A stretch of 64,000 nucleotides of DNA from Ptychodera flava (GCF_041260155.1 NC_091929.1:29192962-29256961), one strand, 5' to 3'; shown: positions 1 to 35,866, numbered from the stretch's first letter. Translations and numbers: made by a program. Notes: generated from the letters alone by a model not told the origin.

Positions 1-585
1 TTCATAGCCTACCATGTATAGTGGATCCAAGGTGTATGATTTTCGGTGAAATACTAAGTTCAAAGTTCTTGTACAGATATGAACTTCTTACTACCCCATT
101 GCAATCAAGTACAGTCATATCATTAATCCAAGGTTTATAAATTTACAGATATTGATAGTTTTATTCTAAGTTCAAATTTCTTGTACATATATGCACTAGT
201 AACCACCCTATCTTAATCAAGTAATTTTATATCAATAATAAAAAGTCTATAGATGAACTATATTGCTAGTTTAATATTGAAAAAAAATTGTTTATTGTTT
301 CCTCATAGACTACCTTGTAAAGTTAATCAACTCACCCCCACCCCCGGTGTTATTTCTCTCCAGTCACTAACACAACTTATTCAGACTTTGCATTCATCAT
401 AGACCTAGCAATGTAAGATGCGACCCTCCCCAGCCTCAATTTATAACATGTTCCCCCCAGGACAATTTCGTAACATCTGAACCTCCTCAATTCCTCCGGT
501 CCTTCCGTTTCATGATGACTGAAGGCTCCTTAATGCTACTATCAATAGCATTGAGTGTAGTGTAATACATGAAAATTGTACTCAC

Positions 586-22109
<21,524 letters not shown>

Positions 22110-22376
22110 TGTAGTTGATAACCTGTCTGAAGATACTGGACGGGGCAATCGCGCAAAGTTACGGAGGTGGCATGGAGGTATACCAGCTTGATGATATATC
22201 AGCTTCCTCCGATCACTGTTTGAGGGAAACTGCAACACTTAAGGAGCATGCGTAAAGTGTTCATGTCGACAAATTGATTTATTTCCTCATAACAGGAAAT
22301 GGATTATTGCAAATAAGTGGGCGTGTCGACTTAACCATTACGATCGAGGTGACGACTAACGTTACTTAGATAAATA

Positions 22377-22511
22377 GAATCTCACATCCCAAGGACGTGG
22401 GGTCAGCTTTTCTCACACGAGTTGGGGATATTTTGTCTGCGGCTCGTGTAAGACAAATTATCCCAAACCAGTGTGAGAAATCTGATTCCAGGTCCTTAGA
22501 GTGTGAGATTC
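22377..22511. repeat. Long imperfect hairpin upstream of gene A
   Basis: The first 62 bases (starting GAATCTCACATCCCAAGGAC) pair with the last 61 (ending GTCCTTAGAGTGTGAGATTC) with about a dozen mismatches and a loop of about 12. It starts about 270 bp upstream of the gene A start codon. It may be a small fold-back element. The mismatched long stem is also compatible with a hairpin RNA. Confidence 0.7.
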
Positions 22512-24774
22512 TTTTTCTCACATGACCACCAATGAATTAAATTCACGATGGAAACTATTGAACGTTTCTCTGTACAGGCGACTATCTTACTTCGCAGTCA
22601 TCTAGTGTTCCCAGTCACTGACGCGAACTCAGTGGCGAGTTCCACTGCCTATACTTCAACTATTTCTATGGACGAGATGTCCAACTGAAAAAAAAACAGC
22701 CATATGTTCCAAGTGGCCTATGTTCACCAATTATTTGGAAAATTCGACCATCTTTTGTTAGTCTGTCACCAACGACGTACAACATTATCCAAAATCGTGA
22801 CAACGCTGTCGTCTGCCACTGTACTCTGAACTGCTTACTTTGTAGTTCCGGTTTGTGTTACTCATCATGCCATCGGATAATATTTTGCGCGTGGAACAAA
22901 AGCCTGTTTACAGCCCAATCAAAGCTCGTGTAGTACATACGATTGGGCGACGATTTGTGTGGAGTCGATTTTCCCACACCGTCGATCCCACATTCCCAGT
23001 GGCCAGGAATGGGGAAAATTCCGCTCTCAATTTTTTTTCAGCACTTTGCTGGTATGCAGTTCGTTGAGACTTTAGAAGCTCATGAAAGAAACAGGTTTTT
23101 GTTTATTATTTATTTGTTTGATTAATGTTTTGTTCTTTTGTTTGTTGTTTCGGTATGTGTATTTTTTTGTACAGAACTCGGACATACGGAATTGGTTTTG
23201 AATTTTGAATGTAAAATATCGATATTTTTTTTTGGGTTGCAAATACTCACAACCCTAGAGTGTCATTTATACGTTATATTAAGAATATTTTGAACGTCCT
23301 TCCGGGAAGTTTACGCAAAAATTAAAAACTGCCTGTTTCGAGGCGCGTGCTCCTGTATTTTTCTTGGCAGTTTTATGACTTAAAAAAACAAAGTGTACCA
23401 TCAACGAAATTTCTTTCCAGCATCTCATGAGTTTTGAAAATGTAATTTAGCGAGTGAGAGAGCAGAAAAATTGATATCTTCTACGACATTTGAACAAAGA
23501 CGACCGAAAAAAGAAGGGAAAATATTGTGGCCATTAAAAAGGTGACATAAATGTTTGTTTTTGTTGATGAAAAATGTCATTTATTTGACTGATTATATTG
23601 TCTTAAAGCTTTGGTATATTGTTGACATTATCCTAATAAAAATACTCAGCGAACGGTGGTGTTTTTACGAGCAAATGAGATGAAATCTCGCATAAACGTG
23701 GCAGAAGACAAGCAATTTCTGAGATAAATATTTTAACAGGACAACAGCTAAACGCTTGCTTCCTCTCAGCCAAAGGATTTGGGTATGCATTGATAGTATG
23801 TACAATTGTTTATAAACTATATTACTCGTTACATTATACGGCAACACTGACAGGTAACGATTAAGTTATATATCAATGCGCATTTGTAGTACAGATATTA
23901 TAATTAATAATACAGAGGATATGCCAACTGGACAACATGCTTGATATACAACAATATATACACATATATATTTATTCTGTATCAAATGTGTCAAAAACGT
24001 TAATACCTATACACGTACGTATAGTAATAACATGCATAAGTACAGTGTACACTTTGTGTTCAGAGATCTGCATTATGTATACTCTTGATCTGTATGTTAA
24101 CGTATTGAAATTTTCCATAAACAAGATATGCGTTACGTATACAATTAATATTGTGTCCCGTATACGTCAATATACGTAAAATATACTGAATGTATATCAA
24201 GCATTTTTTCCAGTGCCAATGACGTAATCCTCTTCTAAGGAGTTGTGATGGATCAAAACGTTTTATCACAGCAGGTTTTATCGATAAATTAGAACGCTTT
24301 TTAATTTTAGTTTTGTATGATGACACAATAGTCACATTATTATTGTTGAGCTCTTTGTATATGCCAAACAGAATCAAATTGCCCGCGCCCCGCCCTACAA
24401 ATGGCAAGCCATGCATGTTACATGATAATAATAATCAAGTCTAGCAATTTTTCCTAGTGTGTGCGGACTACTTGATGCATAGATATAAATGGAAAGCAGG
24501 ACGAGCAAATGGACACAGGGATGGGTGGATGAAAAATGGCATACTTGTAACTGATTGAGATATTTGACATGAGTTGGTAACTCGACTATTAGTCTAACAA
24601 GTCAGACGGGCATGAGATGCATAGATTCAGAAAGAATAGACAAACAGGCAGGAAAACACAAAGCGAGACAGAGAAAAGGTATAAAATAGACTAATTGCTT
24701 GTGTTGCTACCTTTATGGAACACAAGCACATATCGATATTTACATAGGTAAGCAAAAATTCAGATCAATATTCA
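22512..24774. other. Intergenic stretch upstream of gene A
   Basis: AT-rich, with poly-T runs and a short ATATAC-rich area (23940-24180). A 118-codon minus-strand frame (24060-24416) has no recognisable domain. No RNA gene seen. Confidence 0.4.
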
Positions 24775-26561
24775 TACAAGCCAGACTTGATGACACAGTC
24801 CCCACTTATTAATGGGTACTTTGATTACAGGTCCTCAGAGAGGATAGAGTCCTCTTCATAGGCCTGTGATAAAAATACTTTGATACAGATGGCGCTCAAT
24901 AGCCAAGAATGAGTTCAATGGTGATGAAAACATAAAACCAATGTAGGCCACTATCTTAAAGGTCATTAGATGAGTCAACTAGGAATTAGTCCACAGGATG
25001 TTGCACAACATTGTTTTCGTACTATCCTAACACTAACAGATTATCACCGGTACCATATTTCATAAAGTTTGATGCAGTATTTACAACACTATGAGATCAA
25101 CATTTGTATCAAGTTTCATCAAATTTGACGTTGTATTTGTGGATATGTCACAATAATTCGGAAAGTGCATTACATATGCAATTACAAATTAATTAAAATG
25201 ACACTGATAAATGTCTTTTTCACTGTTAAAGCAATGTGAGCTTAACATCTGTACCAAGTTTCTTGAAATTTGATGTAGTATTTCTCGACATATCAGCCTA
25301 ATTACGAAACTTCAATAATTGACATGATACTGCTACATGACGTGAAACAAATTGACGAGCATATGTATGAAATAGGTCAATGTCCTTGTACCAACTTTGA
25401 ATGATACTGGTGGAAATATGTCTGAGTTATGGCTCTTTACATGAAAATCGTAAAAAAATCGCCGCCACCAGTGATATTTGATCTTGCTGTTTAAAAAATC
25501 GACAGGTATATGTATGACAAAAGTCAATGTCCATTTACCAACTTTGAATAAAATCAGTTGAGACTTGCCAGAGTTATGGCTCTCGACATGAAAAAAAAAA
25601 CCATAACAAAATTGCCACCTGGCAAGTGGCCATATCGGATCATATCGTGAAACAAATCGACGTACATATGTATAACATAAGTCAATGTCCTTGTACCAAC
25701 TTTGAATAAATTCGCTTGATACATGTCTGAGTTATGGTTCAGGACATGAAAAAATCGTAAAAAAATGGCCACACGGCGGCCATATTGGATCGTATCACAA
25801 AACAAATCGATGTGCATATGTATGACATAGGTCAATGTCCTTGTACCAACTTTGAATAAAATCGGTTGAGATATGCCTGAGTTATGGTTCTGTACATGAA
25901 AAAATCATAACAAAATGGCCGCACGGCAGCCATATTGGATCGTATCACAAAACAAATCCACGTGCATATGTATGACATTAGTCAATCTCCTTGTACCAAC
26001 TTTGAATAAATTTGCTTGATACATGTCTAAATTATGCTTCTGGACATGAAAAACGTAGCAAAATGGCCACACGGCGGCCATTTTTGATCGTATCATAAAC
26101 AAATCGATGTGCATATGTATGACATAGGTCAATGTCCTTGTACCAACTTTGAATAAAATCGTTGAGATATGCCTGAGTTATGGTTTTTTACATGGAAAAA
26201 TCGTAACAAAAAGCCGCACGGTAGCCATATTGGATCGTATCACAAAACAATTGACGTGCATATGTATGGCATATGTCAATGTCCTTGTGCCAACTTTGAA
26301 TAAATCGGTTGAGATATGCCTGAGTTATGGCTCTGTACATAAAAAATCGTAATAAAATGGCCGCCTGGCAGCCATATTGGATTGTATCTCAAACAAATCG
26401 ACGTACATCTGTATGACATATGAAGTAATCCTTGTACCAAGTTTGAATGAAATCGCTCCAGGCGTCTCTGAGATATCTGCGTGAACGGACGGACGGACGG
26501 ACGGACGTTCAGACATGACCAAACCTATAAGTCCCCCCGGACGGTGTCCGTGGGGACTAAC
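24775..26561 (-). mobile_element. HINE-like element, copy 2 (AGTCCCCAC family)
   Basis: Read on the minus strand, the element starts at TTGTT then AGTCCCCACGGAC at 26561, forming a hairpin with GTCCGGGGGGACT. It carries a (GTCC)n head, then about eight units of roughly 150 bp (25340-26460), each with a TTGTACCAACTTTGAAT-type core. It ends near 24806 with AGTGGGGACT, the inverse of the start, followed by a decayed hairpin region. Each unit is partly open in some frame but the frames do not join, so it is not coding. Confidence 0.65.
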
Positions 26562-26599
26562 AAGGAACCAGACTGCACGAAACAAAGACAATATGTCCT

Positions 26600-29500
26600 A
26601 AAATGATTAAGTGCCATTTTAATTGATGATGTGGCTGTTTTGTTTTTGAGTTTGTCGGTGTTCCTATGAACTATTTTAGTATCACAGGCCGAAGAAACTA
26701 TTTTGGTTCAGATACTCTAGATTTATAGCAACAAACGAAAATGCGGTGCCGTTCGTGGCAAAATAAAGGAAAATCGTTGAGTTGATGTTTGTTAAAATAA
26801 CACAAATGTATGGAATGGATAAGCATTGAGAAACTCATCCATGACGTTATTTCCAAGGACATGAAAGGCCTGTAAAAACAACAAAACGGCAAATCCCAAT
26901 TCGTACCCATAGTAGTTAAAGTATTGGTATAGCGTAAATTCAGGTTACCGTATTCCCGTACATTTTAGCTTCCTATGATTATCTGTTTCCAAGCGGGCAG
27001 ATTCGGTTGTAAACATAATGCTACTAATCATGTTCATATCATAGATTTATAAATGCAATATTTTTGAAAGCTTTTAAACATTCTTCTTCATCAGTTTTTG
27101 ATGCAAATTATAGAAACTGGCGTTTTAAACAATGCGGGGAATGGAAAGCCTTAATCCAGTCAGCCATTGACATCAACGTCAGTGCACGTACACAGGTAAT
27201 CGACGGTGGTACAATGTGATGACATCAGCGCCCTTTCAAAACCATGCTACCGTGGACAAACATATTAATAATGCCCTCCAATTACTTAATTGGATATGTC
27301 GACAGATTGAGAATCATAACATACATGAGCATAATGATTTTGATCAAATGAACAGTTCTGACTATTAATAAGACTCTGCTTTCAGTAAAGAAACGTGTGG
27401 CCGCCTCTTAAAATGCCCTGATTAATTAATGAAAATCAATGTCGCATGCAACTTATGGTGAAAAGAGTAAAAGTTTACAACTCGTGTTGGATGTAACTTG
27501 TTTTCCAAACCTGCGCCATACAAACAGCTGTGAGTTGGTATACTCTTTCGCAATAGTTTTAGATGGTTATATCACCTCGAACGTTGGTCAAATCAGCAAT
27601 TAATCGACAGAGAAAAACATTGTATTATTAGCGAGCATAACTGACTACTTGCAAGAGACTGAAGTGACGAGGTGAAGTTCATGGCTTTGTTGAATCATAA
27701 TTATATTGACTTTTCGGTGTAAAAGTAAAAGATACCACTGAAGGGATACCGGCACGCAGACTTTCAGAATCTTTATCCAATTGGTCAAGACGGGATGCAT
27801 CATACAAGTTAGAAATAACAGTCCCACGCGAGCAAGATACGTGTTTCATGCTATGCATAGGTTGTTTTACTGTGTGTGAGATATATATTATCGGAAAGAG
27901 CGTACGGCATTGTGTTTCAGCCCATTTTTTGTTAGATTTTTGTCTCAATGAACTATTCTTGATCGATCAGGGGCAACGCTCTATTCCATAGTATAGACGC
28001 GTAGGAAATAGAATATTTGCTCTGATGCAGGTATCAGTTACAAGTCATAAGTGACAGTTACATGTTTGTTGGAGTGTTCGAGCAGTGTGTTTACTCGCAG
28101 TCCTACCAGTTGACCCGGACGAAGTCATCCTTTAAGAAGTCGGCTGGTGTACATGTTGACGTTTGCTACAACCTCAGGTGAACAACGTTCATGTTTATGA
28201 AGTGAAAATACAGCTACTGTTCAATTTTTCAATTTCAAGTACACCAAGCTTCATGATTATTGTTTGATTTTTTTATCTGTCCTTCAGTTTTCCTCATAGG
28301 CCTAATTGTACTAAAGCTCAACATGATGGGGCTGGATGAATTTCATGGTGCATTGAATAGTGTTATCATGTTAACTTTTCGTACATATCCACTCTCAAAA
28401 AATAACATCGACACTTATTACTCTATCTGCTATCTAGAACGTACAAAATTTATTGCGTGATTACTAATTATCTGTTGTTCTTTGAAGGTCAGTGGTCATG
28501 AAAAAAATTTATGCCATTAGAGTAATAACTACACGTAAAATTGATTATCGGAGTTGCTTGACCCTAAACAAACTATTTCTATCATTAGGGATCATTGAAA
28601 GCGTGTCTTCATTGTTTTAAAGTATTGCCATCAATGCTTAACTGAACAAATACTCGACATTTTTATGTATTTTAACTTTCTACACATAAATCTAGGGGGC
28701 CTGAGTGTAAATGACTCAGTATTGCATGCAAGTTTATTCACTTTGGTATATCCGCTAGGGAGATATAGAAACGTTTCTACAAACCAGCGACGTTATTCGG
28801 TTACGACATCATCGGTAAGTGTTGGTTCATCTAGCTGCAAAAGCCGAAGCAAGAAAAGTTTGTATCTTGGTTCAGCTTTTGTTATATGTACATAATTAAC
28901 GGTATTGGTTCCATTGCAATAGCTATTTATAAGTTTCCACACTTTCTCATGACGTAACATAAAACAACAAAATAGCACGATGCAACATTAAGGAATGGCA
29001 TATGAACATCTCATTTGTCAACAATAACAACGTAACTTCGGTATATGACAGAGTTTTCACTGTAGAAAATATATCTCATCGTTCAATGACAGTCTATCAT
29101 CACATAGACAGTTAATATATCTGATTATTATGAGGTTATTACGTAACACCACAAAGGATGCACATGGACAGCAGCGCAGTGTATCGCCCAACGCGAAGCA
29201 GAGGGCGGTGGCGGCGCCAATGTCCAAGTGCTGTTTTGCGGTATTTTCATGACAACTTTATTATTAAGTATTTTGCATTCGTAACTTGGGCAACAAATTG
29301 TCGTATTATTGACCGCCTGGGAGCAATGTCAACCATTTTCCTTCCGATTTATAACGCAGGTGTGGAGCGCTATACCTTTCACGCCAGAACATGGGTACCA
29401 GAATGCATAAATTCATGGTATGCAAATAATATTATAATAGGGAGAGCCTCCCTTTGAGATGCGGCCTTCATTGGCATCATGGCTGCCGTGCCGACCACAG

Positions 29501-30750
29501 TCTACGGATCACCTGAAATTTTTTGCTCTATTAACCCATAATCGTTGCTTTTCAAACAACCAAAAATCTTGTATAAGCATTTTGAAAAGTAATGGACCAC
29601 CAGGTTCCTTGTTTGTGCAGTTTTATAGCAATAAAGTAAGTGACAATTATTTTCCCGTAGCTTTGTGGCCTGGTCCTTAGCAACGTCGTCACATAGGGAG
29701 ATACGCATCTGTAGATTGATTGGCTAAGAAACAAGGGTTAATTAAAGGCTGTAAACCCAATTCAAACTCTGTATACATATTCATGAGTGGTTTTACCACG
29801 TTCTGTATGAATTGGAACTGTGTAGGACTATGTTAACGCGAACGACGCATGTGTAACTATGCGATAACCTCACCCCAGCTTTCAGCATACTCCACGCATT
29901 TGATACCCGGTGGTAAGATGTTAATGCTTTCATGAAGTTTACTGTTTATTATCTCGTGTATAAAGATTTTGTATACCTTTCTTTTGAAATTGTTGGGGTT
30001 ATTGTCGATTAAAAGTGACGTGCAAACCCGGAAGTTGTTTGGCGTATAATAACTACACGGTGCATGTGTGTCGGCGAAGCCACCGACGCTACACAGACAC
30101 GCCTGATACTGCGCATAGAGGGGCGTTTCGCCGGCAATTTTTCAGTAACTAGACCTCGAACACCAAAAATAATTGGTTACATAAAGTTATGCAGGTCTGG
30201 TTTTGGGAAAAATACCCAATTTGGGTCGTCAAAGACGTGTCAACGAAAACGACGCAATCGTTAAAGGGACCTTGCACTGGCCGCTGTCAAAAATAACATC
30301 GGGGATTCACGAAAAACTACTCAATAGAAGTCGATTTTTTCCTCCAGACTATGATAACACTTATTAGGAACGCATAGAACGAACAACTTGAAAATCTATG
30401 GAGCGCTTTAACGAAAATCTGTATTTTCCCACCACGGAGAAAACCGCCACGTCACTTGTGAGCGCTGGCTGTGCGTGTGGCCTCAATGTGCATGTGAATT
30501 AGACACCTATCTCTCAGCGTGTTTGGCATGCTTCCAAAAAGCCTGTACAGTACACGCAGAGAGGGCGAGTCATACATGTATTCTGGTAGACTGTCAACAG
30601 TCAAGTGTGCCTTTTCTTTGCTGTTATTGGTATAGTCTCTCGCATATATGCTAGGGAGCTCGGAAGCATGGTGTTGAAGACGCTAGCATGTCGCAGGCAT
30701 GACTGCGAATGCTTCAAGCACGACGGAATTTCCCTTGTGTTTAGTCTTCG
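26600..30750. other. Stretch without recognisable genes
   Basis: No domain, RNA gene or repeat family recognised. Small frames (27679-27948 minus, 28665-28895 plus, 29158-29457 plus) lack family features. The first has an acceptor-like CTCACACACAG before it and could be an untested exon. Confidence 0.4.
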
Positions 30751-31253
30751 GCACAACCCCGGTGGTGGCAGTCCCCGGGTTGGTGGGTACCCATGCGCGT
30801 TACCAAATTCACGGAAAAGGGGGTGTTTTTCTTCAGTCATCTCGGAGATTTTAGGTCCGTGAAATCGAGAAAAAGGGGTACTTTTTCAGAGTAACCTCCG
30901 AGATTAGGGGTAGTCCTTTCATAATCTCCCTAGGACACTAAATCTGGTCTAGTCTCACTAAGGATAAGAAAGATGTTTGTGTATGAATGTGACTAAAATC
31001 AGGTGAGGACAAACATTTGTGATATATGTACATGTATACAAAGTAAACCTCCAGGGTTAACCCTGGAAGTCAACATACTAACCTCCTAGATTTTGAAAAT
31101 AAGGGTATGTTTTTTACAGCTAATTTCTTCCAGATTTGCTACAAATAGGGGGTGTTTTTCTCAGAAATATTCTAGGAAAAGGGGAACTTTTCAAACTTGG
31201 GTAACAAGCATGGGTACCCACCAACCCGGGACTGCCACCGCCGGGGGCACAAC
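30751..31253. mobile_element. MITE-like element with GC-rich inverted ends
   Basis: Left GCACAACCCCGGTGGTGGCA then GTCCCCGGGTTGGTGGGTAC, right the reverse complement with few changes (ending GGGGGCACAACG). The inverted arms are about 50 bp and the whole about 500 bp. Inside are short repeats of the type AAAAGGGGGTGTTTTTCT and TCTCGGAGATT. No gene. Confidence 0.65.
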
Positions 31254-31996
31254 GTGATTGGCTGCGGCATTCCCATCTCTCCCTGTGCTTTAGATTTCAC
31301 TAATACTAGAAAAGAAAGACATAAGGGACTATCGACCATATAGTATATGGCACTCGTCCAATGAGTCCCTTTAAGGCGTTCAACAGTGAACGTGCAAGTG
31401 CAGTCGCAGAGTATGGGCCGCCTGGAAACGGTAAATCTTACGGAATAGGCGTTCCGTACAGCTCGTTGGCGCAAGCTAAATTCTATTGTTCTCGAGGGTA
31501 TATATATATATAATTATTGTCGTTATGTGCAATCAGAATAAAGATTGACTACAGTTATTGAATTAAGTAATATTGTAAATTAACAGGCAATCTCTATCCT
31601 GTTATCGACAGTTTTATTACCAGTAACACGACGACAAATATCGTTAAGAAATATATAACATTCAGTTAAGTAATTATATCATGTATGTTTTTGCTGATCA
31701 CAAAACAAGACACATTTTTCTAATAACAGTGTCTCAATGTATTTTACTAACTTAGTTGACAGCCATCAGAAGAAAGCATCTCCTCAAGCGAACGAGGTGA
31801 AACTTATCACAAATGAGACAAGTACTTTCTGAGTTATGATATTTTATTTCAAGAATAATAAGACACTCAACATAACTTGCTTTTTTCTCCATAATGATGC
31901 TATGTGCATGATGAAGTTGAACCACTTTGAATGGTTCTATCACCAGACCAGTGATTATAACTGTAGCATCACTTGCAGATAACCTTTCAGTAAATA

Positions 31997-32205
31997 CGAT
32001 TGGAACTAATTTGGCGTAATTGGATCGTAAAGTAATGTCGATTTAATCAACAAATGTTATCTCATCTGCTTTTCGTTTTATATTACGCACTTATTTTCAT
32101 GAGTAATTTTTCAATATTGTAACATATTCAGCTTTATGGCACCTAACACTTTGGCACATTTGCAAAATATGAAAATCCAATGATCCTACATTAGTTGTAA
32201 ACGCG
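31997..32205. mobile_element. Short MITE family, copy 3 (inverted)
   Basis: Begins CGATTGGAACTAATTTGGCG and holds TTGTAACATATTCAGCTTTA, the reverse of the inside of the other copies. The far end is decayed (CATTAGTTGTAAACG). Opposite orientation to the two other copies. Confidence 0.6.
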
Positions 32206-32209
32206 TTAG

Positions 32210-34950
32210 TAATGCATCAAAGTGAAATTATTAATCTTATAACATTCGAACGAAAAATGACTTCCTACATGGATATCAGATGATGAGTATCTTAATTATT
32301 CCAGTTTCACATCTATGTGTAAAATAAATCAATATAGGGGACTTGCATGAGACAATACCATCGTGTAAGAACTACATCACCAATATTGATTAGAACTGAG
32401 AATATTTTTACCAAATGGTAATAAAAATTGGGATGGATAACCCCTAAATCAACGCCACATTGTCAACCATTTTCAATCTTGGCTTTTGGCCCAATTGGTA
32501 CCGTACAGCGTCGCCTTCAGGAAAACCTGAATATCGAATCCGAATATGATATTTACGTCAATCTATGATAAATGTAATAAAATGGCGTTTTGCAGATGTT
32601 ATCAACAAAACGCCCTTGTGCAAAGTGAGACGCCGTTAAGGTATGTGACTTGACCAGCGTCGTAATCCTTGGTATGACGACCCTCAATTGGAAAATAATG
32701 GATAATAACGACAGCAGAATAGTATTGCAATGCTCTGCTAACTTATATATTTGAAGTCTTTGCGTACATGCATGCATTGTTAAAAGTTTACTTTTATGTG
32801 TTGAATAATCCTTGCCGACATTGTTTTACATATTGGTGTGTTTCTTGGTGTTGGTATATACACCTGTAAAGCTTTTGTATCTAAAAGTCTTATTAATAAT
32901 TTGTAAATTTTGTACACCGAAAGTACCTTCAACTAACCTGAAAGGGTCATAAACTTGGCCAATTAGCCATTTCACTCACAAGGATATCAATTTCAACATC
33001 TTCTATGATACGAAAGCATAAATTAATCTTCCTTAAGGAAGCCGTCTCTTTTTGTTGCATGTTACATGTAAAAATAATCGTAAAATCAAAAACTAGCCCA
33101 TTCATAAAATCTTCAATTATAACTATAATGGAAATGTTACGTATTTCATAAAATACCACTAGAAATCACATCAACTACATCATAATAAATATATATATAT
33201 GAATTTTCTCCAAATTTGAAAAGTATTTCGATGTAGACCATTTAAATACATTGATTGTATGCTTTCAATTGAATGTCATCATACTCGACAAGGACAGGCG
33301 GGTCAAGTCGCTTGACTTACATCGTAACCGGGTCAAGGACGTATGTAGTTTTGTTTTTCCTCATATAAATATATCGCATAGTGTTTCTTTATAACCGATT
33401 CGTGATGAACTGCTTAAATTAGTGATATTATAAAGCAAACCTTGATCAGTATCTACAATACATGATCGCACTATAAAATAATTCAAGTGAGAATTAAGTC
33501 ATCATTTACATGATCATTCACTTAACAAACGACACATTTAGTATATGGTCTTTTAACAAAAAATCATTGCATTATTTTTAAATCTTCCAATGATCAATAT
33601 TCCTCACCCTTCGAACTTTAATTTAAAAATGTGTCAAATTAACCTCATAAAAATAACATTACAATTTCTTCAGTCAATTTTGATAAATAGGTACATAAAG
33701 GAAGTGTATTAAATATGCAAATTAGCTAAGAATTGGTATGTTACACTCGATAAATTTCGGTTGGTTTGATTTAGATAATAGTCTTATTACCTAACCTAAA
33801 GACAAGAAAATTACTATTTTCATGTTACAATCACATATAGATTACATTTAGCAAAATATAGATAAACAAAACAGAACAAATCTCATTTTGACAAACCTAC
33901 CTCAGAAATCCACTCAAATCCAGACTGTGTTTTATTTTTTAACTAAATGTAAACCAAATTCAATATGATGCAGTTTGTTATGCTCTGACATGTAACTACC
34001 GTAAGTAAAGCAAAGCATGAAAAAGTACCCAAAAAGTCTGATGAAATTCAGTGCCTTCAGCTCTGATGCGTAGCTTTATTGTTGAAATTATTGATATGCG
34101 TATGTTGCCTAACACTAAATGTATATGTTCTTTGTCGATTGAACGCTTAAGGTAGCACTTTGTGACAAAATTAGAGAATAATAGTGTATATGCGACCGAA
34201 TTAATGGCGATAAGTACAGCTAACCCAACTGTTAGCTCAACGATATGTCAATATGATCCTCTATGGTCTCACAAATCCAAATAGGGTTCATATAAATCTA
34301 ATCTAATTACAACACAATAATTAATTAAATAATCAATGAGCTTATATTCATTAAAACAAGATAAACAAACCGTACAAATAATATAATCATGGTCAACAAT
34401 ATAATTTTAGAGTCACATCAAATCAAGGAAAAACAGAAAGAAACACAAGTGCTGGGAGGAAAGGGATGACAAGGTCCACTTCTGTGGATGACATACACAT
34501 CCCAGCAAATATTGTATCAGTTAGTCTAAAAGTGTTCACTTGTAATTATCTATGAATGATGTTACTTGTGATATACTAGGACATATATACGCTGAACGCG
34601 CACCAGAATGTATTCTGTTTCTTTGTGCCTCATGCCAGTTTTATTTACACATTTCTATTTCTTTGTCTTTCGTATTGTAGCCAGAGTATGTTTACTACAA
34701 CTACTTCCACCAAAAGCTTAAGCTGAGACTGAATAAAGGGTTCGCCATGATTTCTGATGTGAAAGCTGTGAAGATAAACAAGAGTAAAATAAAAGTTACA
34801 CAACTTGTTACGACATTGTGATTTTTAAATGTTGGGCATTTTATGTAGAAGTCCAAGTATTATGAGATTTTTCAAGAATAAGACATTTTGTGCAGCATAC
34901 ATTCCATGTCAAAAGTTCATAAGTGTAACTTAAGTTTTGTGTCTTTTTTA
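32210..34950. other. Stretch without recognisable genes
   Basis: Very AT-rich. Nothing found that supports a gene. A minus-strand frame at 32553-32777 was considered as a GPS continuation and set aside. Confidence 0.4.
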
Positions 34951-34951
34951 C

Positions 34952-34953
<2 letters not shown>

Positions 34954-35040
<87 letters not shown>
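34954..35040. repeat. CT dinucleotide array
   Basis: About 87 bp of CT repeats with a few TCT/TTC slips. The long Ser-Leu and Arg-Glu frames across it are artefacts. Confidence 0.95.
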
Positions 35041-35394
35041 ACCTTTTGGGAGAGCAATTTCGTACTCAGTCTGAAGAGAATGTGGTTAGATGGTTGCAGA
35101 GACATACAGTTGAAGTCATGTTTGATGTCGGTGATACCTGGAACGAAGGAGTGTAAATAGGTTTTGGCTGTAGGATTATGCTCATTTATTGCATTACATT
35201 TGTTTATATTCAATTCAACACTAAAACGTAGCCCATATAATCTGTCTGCGCGACTAATACTCCAATCAAAGTCAATGAAGTCAGTAATACAAACTTTTAA
35301 AATGATTTAGTAGTGATAGCTGTTTGATAATTAAACATTTCAGGTTAAAAGATGTGTAGTACTCCTTATTCGGTCAAATGTAAAGGATCTTCTT

Positions 35395-35642
35395 CATGTT
35401 CCACAATGCAGACTGAAAACTTATGGTGAAAGTGCCTTCTCGCGTGCTGCTCAACTTAACTGAATAATCTACCTTTAGAAATACGGCATTCTTCCAGTCT
35501 GGACAATTTCAAGAAGAACATCAAGACCCATCTCTTCGAAAGAGCCTACTGACACCTTGCCATAACTTTGTACAGCGCCATTGAACACTACTTTGTAGTG
35601 GATACTGGCGCTCTATAAATTCTTCTGATTGATTGATTGATA
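35395..35642 (+). mobile_element. 3' end of an L2/CR1-like LINE
   Basis: Broken frames read RLKTYGESAFSRAAQL, then, after a frameshift, LEIRHSSSLDNFKKNIKT and HLFERAY followed by a stop: the usual C-terminus of L2/CR1-type ORF2 proteins. The tail continues with a conserved GGCGCTCTATAAATTC stretch and ends in a short ATTG repeat, as such LINEs do. Everything upstream of this is absent. Confidence 0.8.
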
Positions 35643-35714
35643 TTTGAAATACCAAACGATATTGATCACAGTCCTACCCTATAAAAATAAACTAAAGGCA
35701 ATAAATAATTATAC

Positions 35715-35866
35715 CTTACAACCATCACTATGCCAGGCACCAGTTTGCTCGTCCATGTAATTACACGCAGTTTGTTTAACATCCATTGTCAAGTTCACAT
35801 CATGTCCTACAAATTCATAGCAACAGGATATGTTACCCGATGTACTAACACAAATCCAAGGAAACA
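35715..35866 (-). CDS. GPS-like exon
   Basis: 152 nt if the acceptor GCGGATAG at 35867 is used (phase 1 to 0), in frame with the exon at 36962; the donor is AAG then GTATAA. It reads FPWICVSTSGNISCCYEFVG, NLTMDVKQTACNYMDE, then QTGAWHSDGCK. The spacing C, aromatic, acidic, W, then DGC resembles the first half of a GPS motif (CxxWxxxxxxWSxxGC), the autocleavage site that follows GAIN domains. The second half, with the cleavage tripeptide, would be in the next exon and was not found. The Trp usually placed after the first Cys is missing, so this is a divergent GPS or a look-alike. Confidence 0.45.

Noticed and set aside
32553..32777. Second half of a GPS (SHTLTASHFAQGRFV) for the exon at 35715
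   Set aside because: It lacks the cysteines of the CxCxHLTxF motif, and the phase-0 frame required after 35715 stops soon after the only acceptor.
22200..35700. Seven-helix exons expected for a receptor ending
   Set aside because: No minus-strand frame here has serial hydrophobic helices with suitable splice borders.
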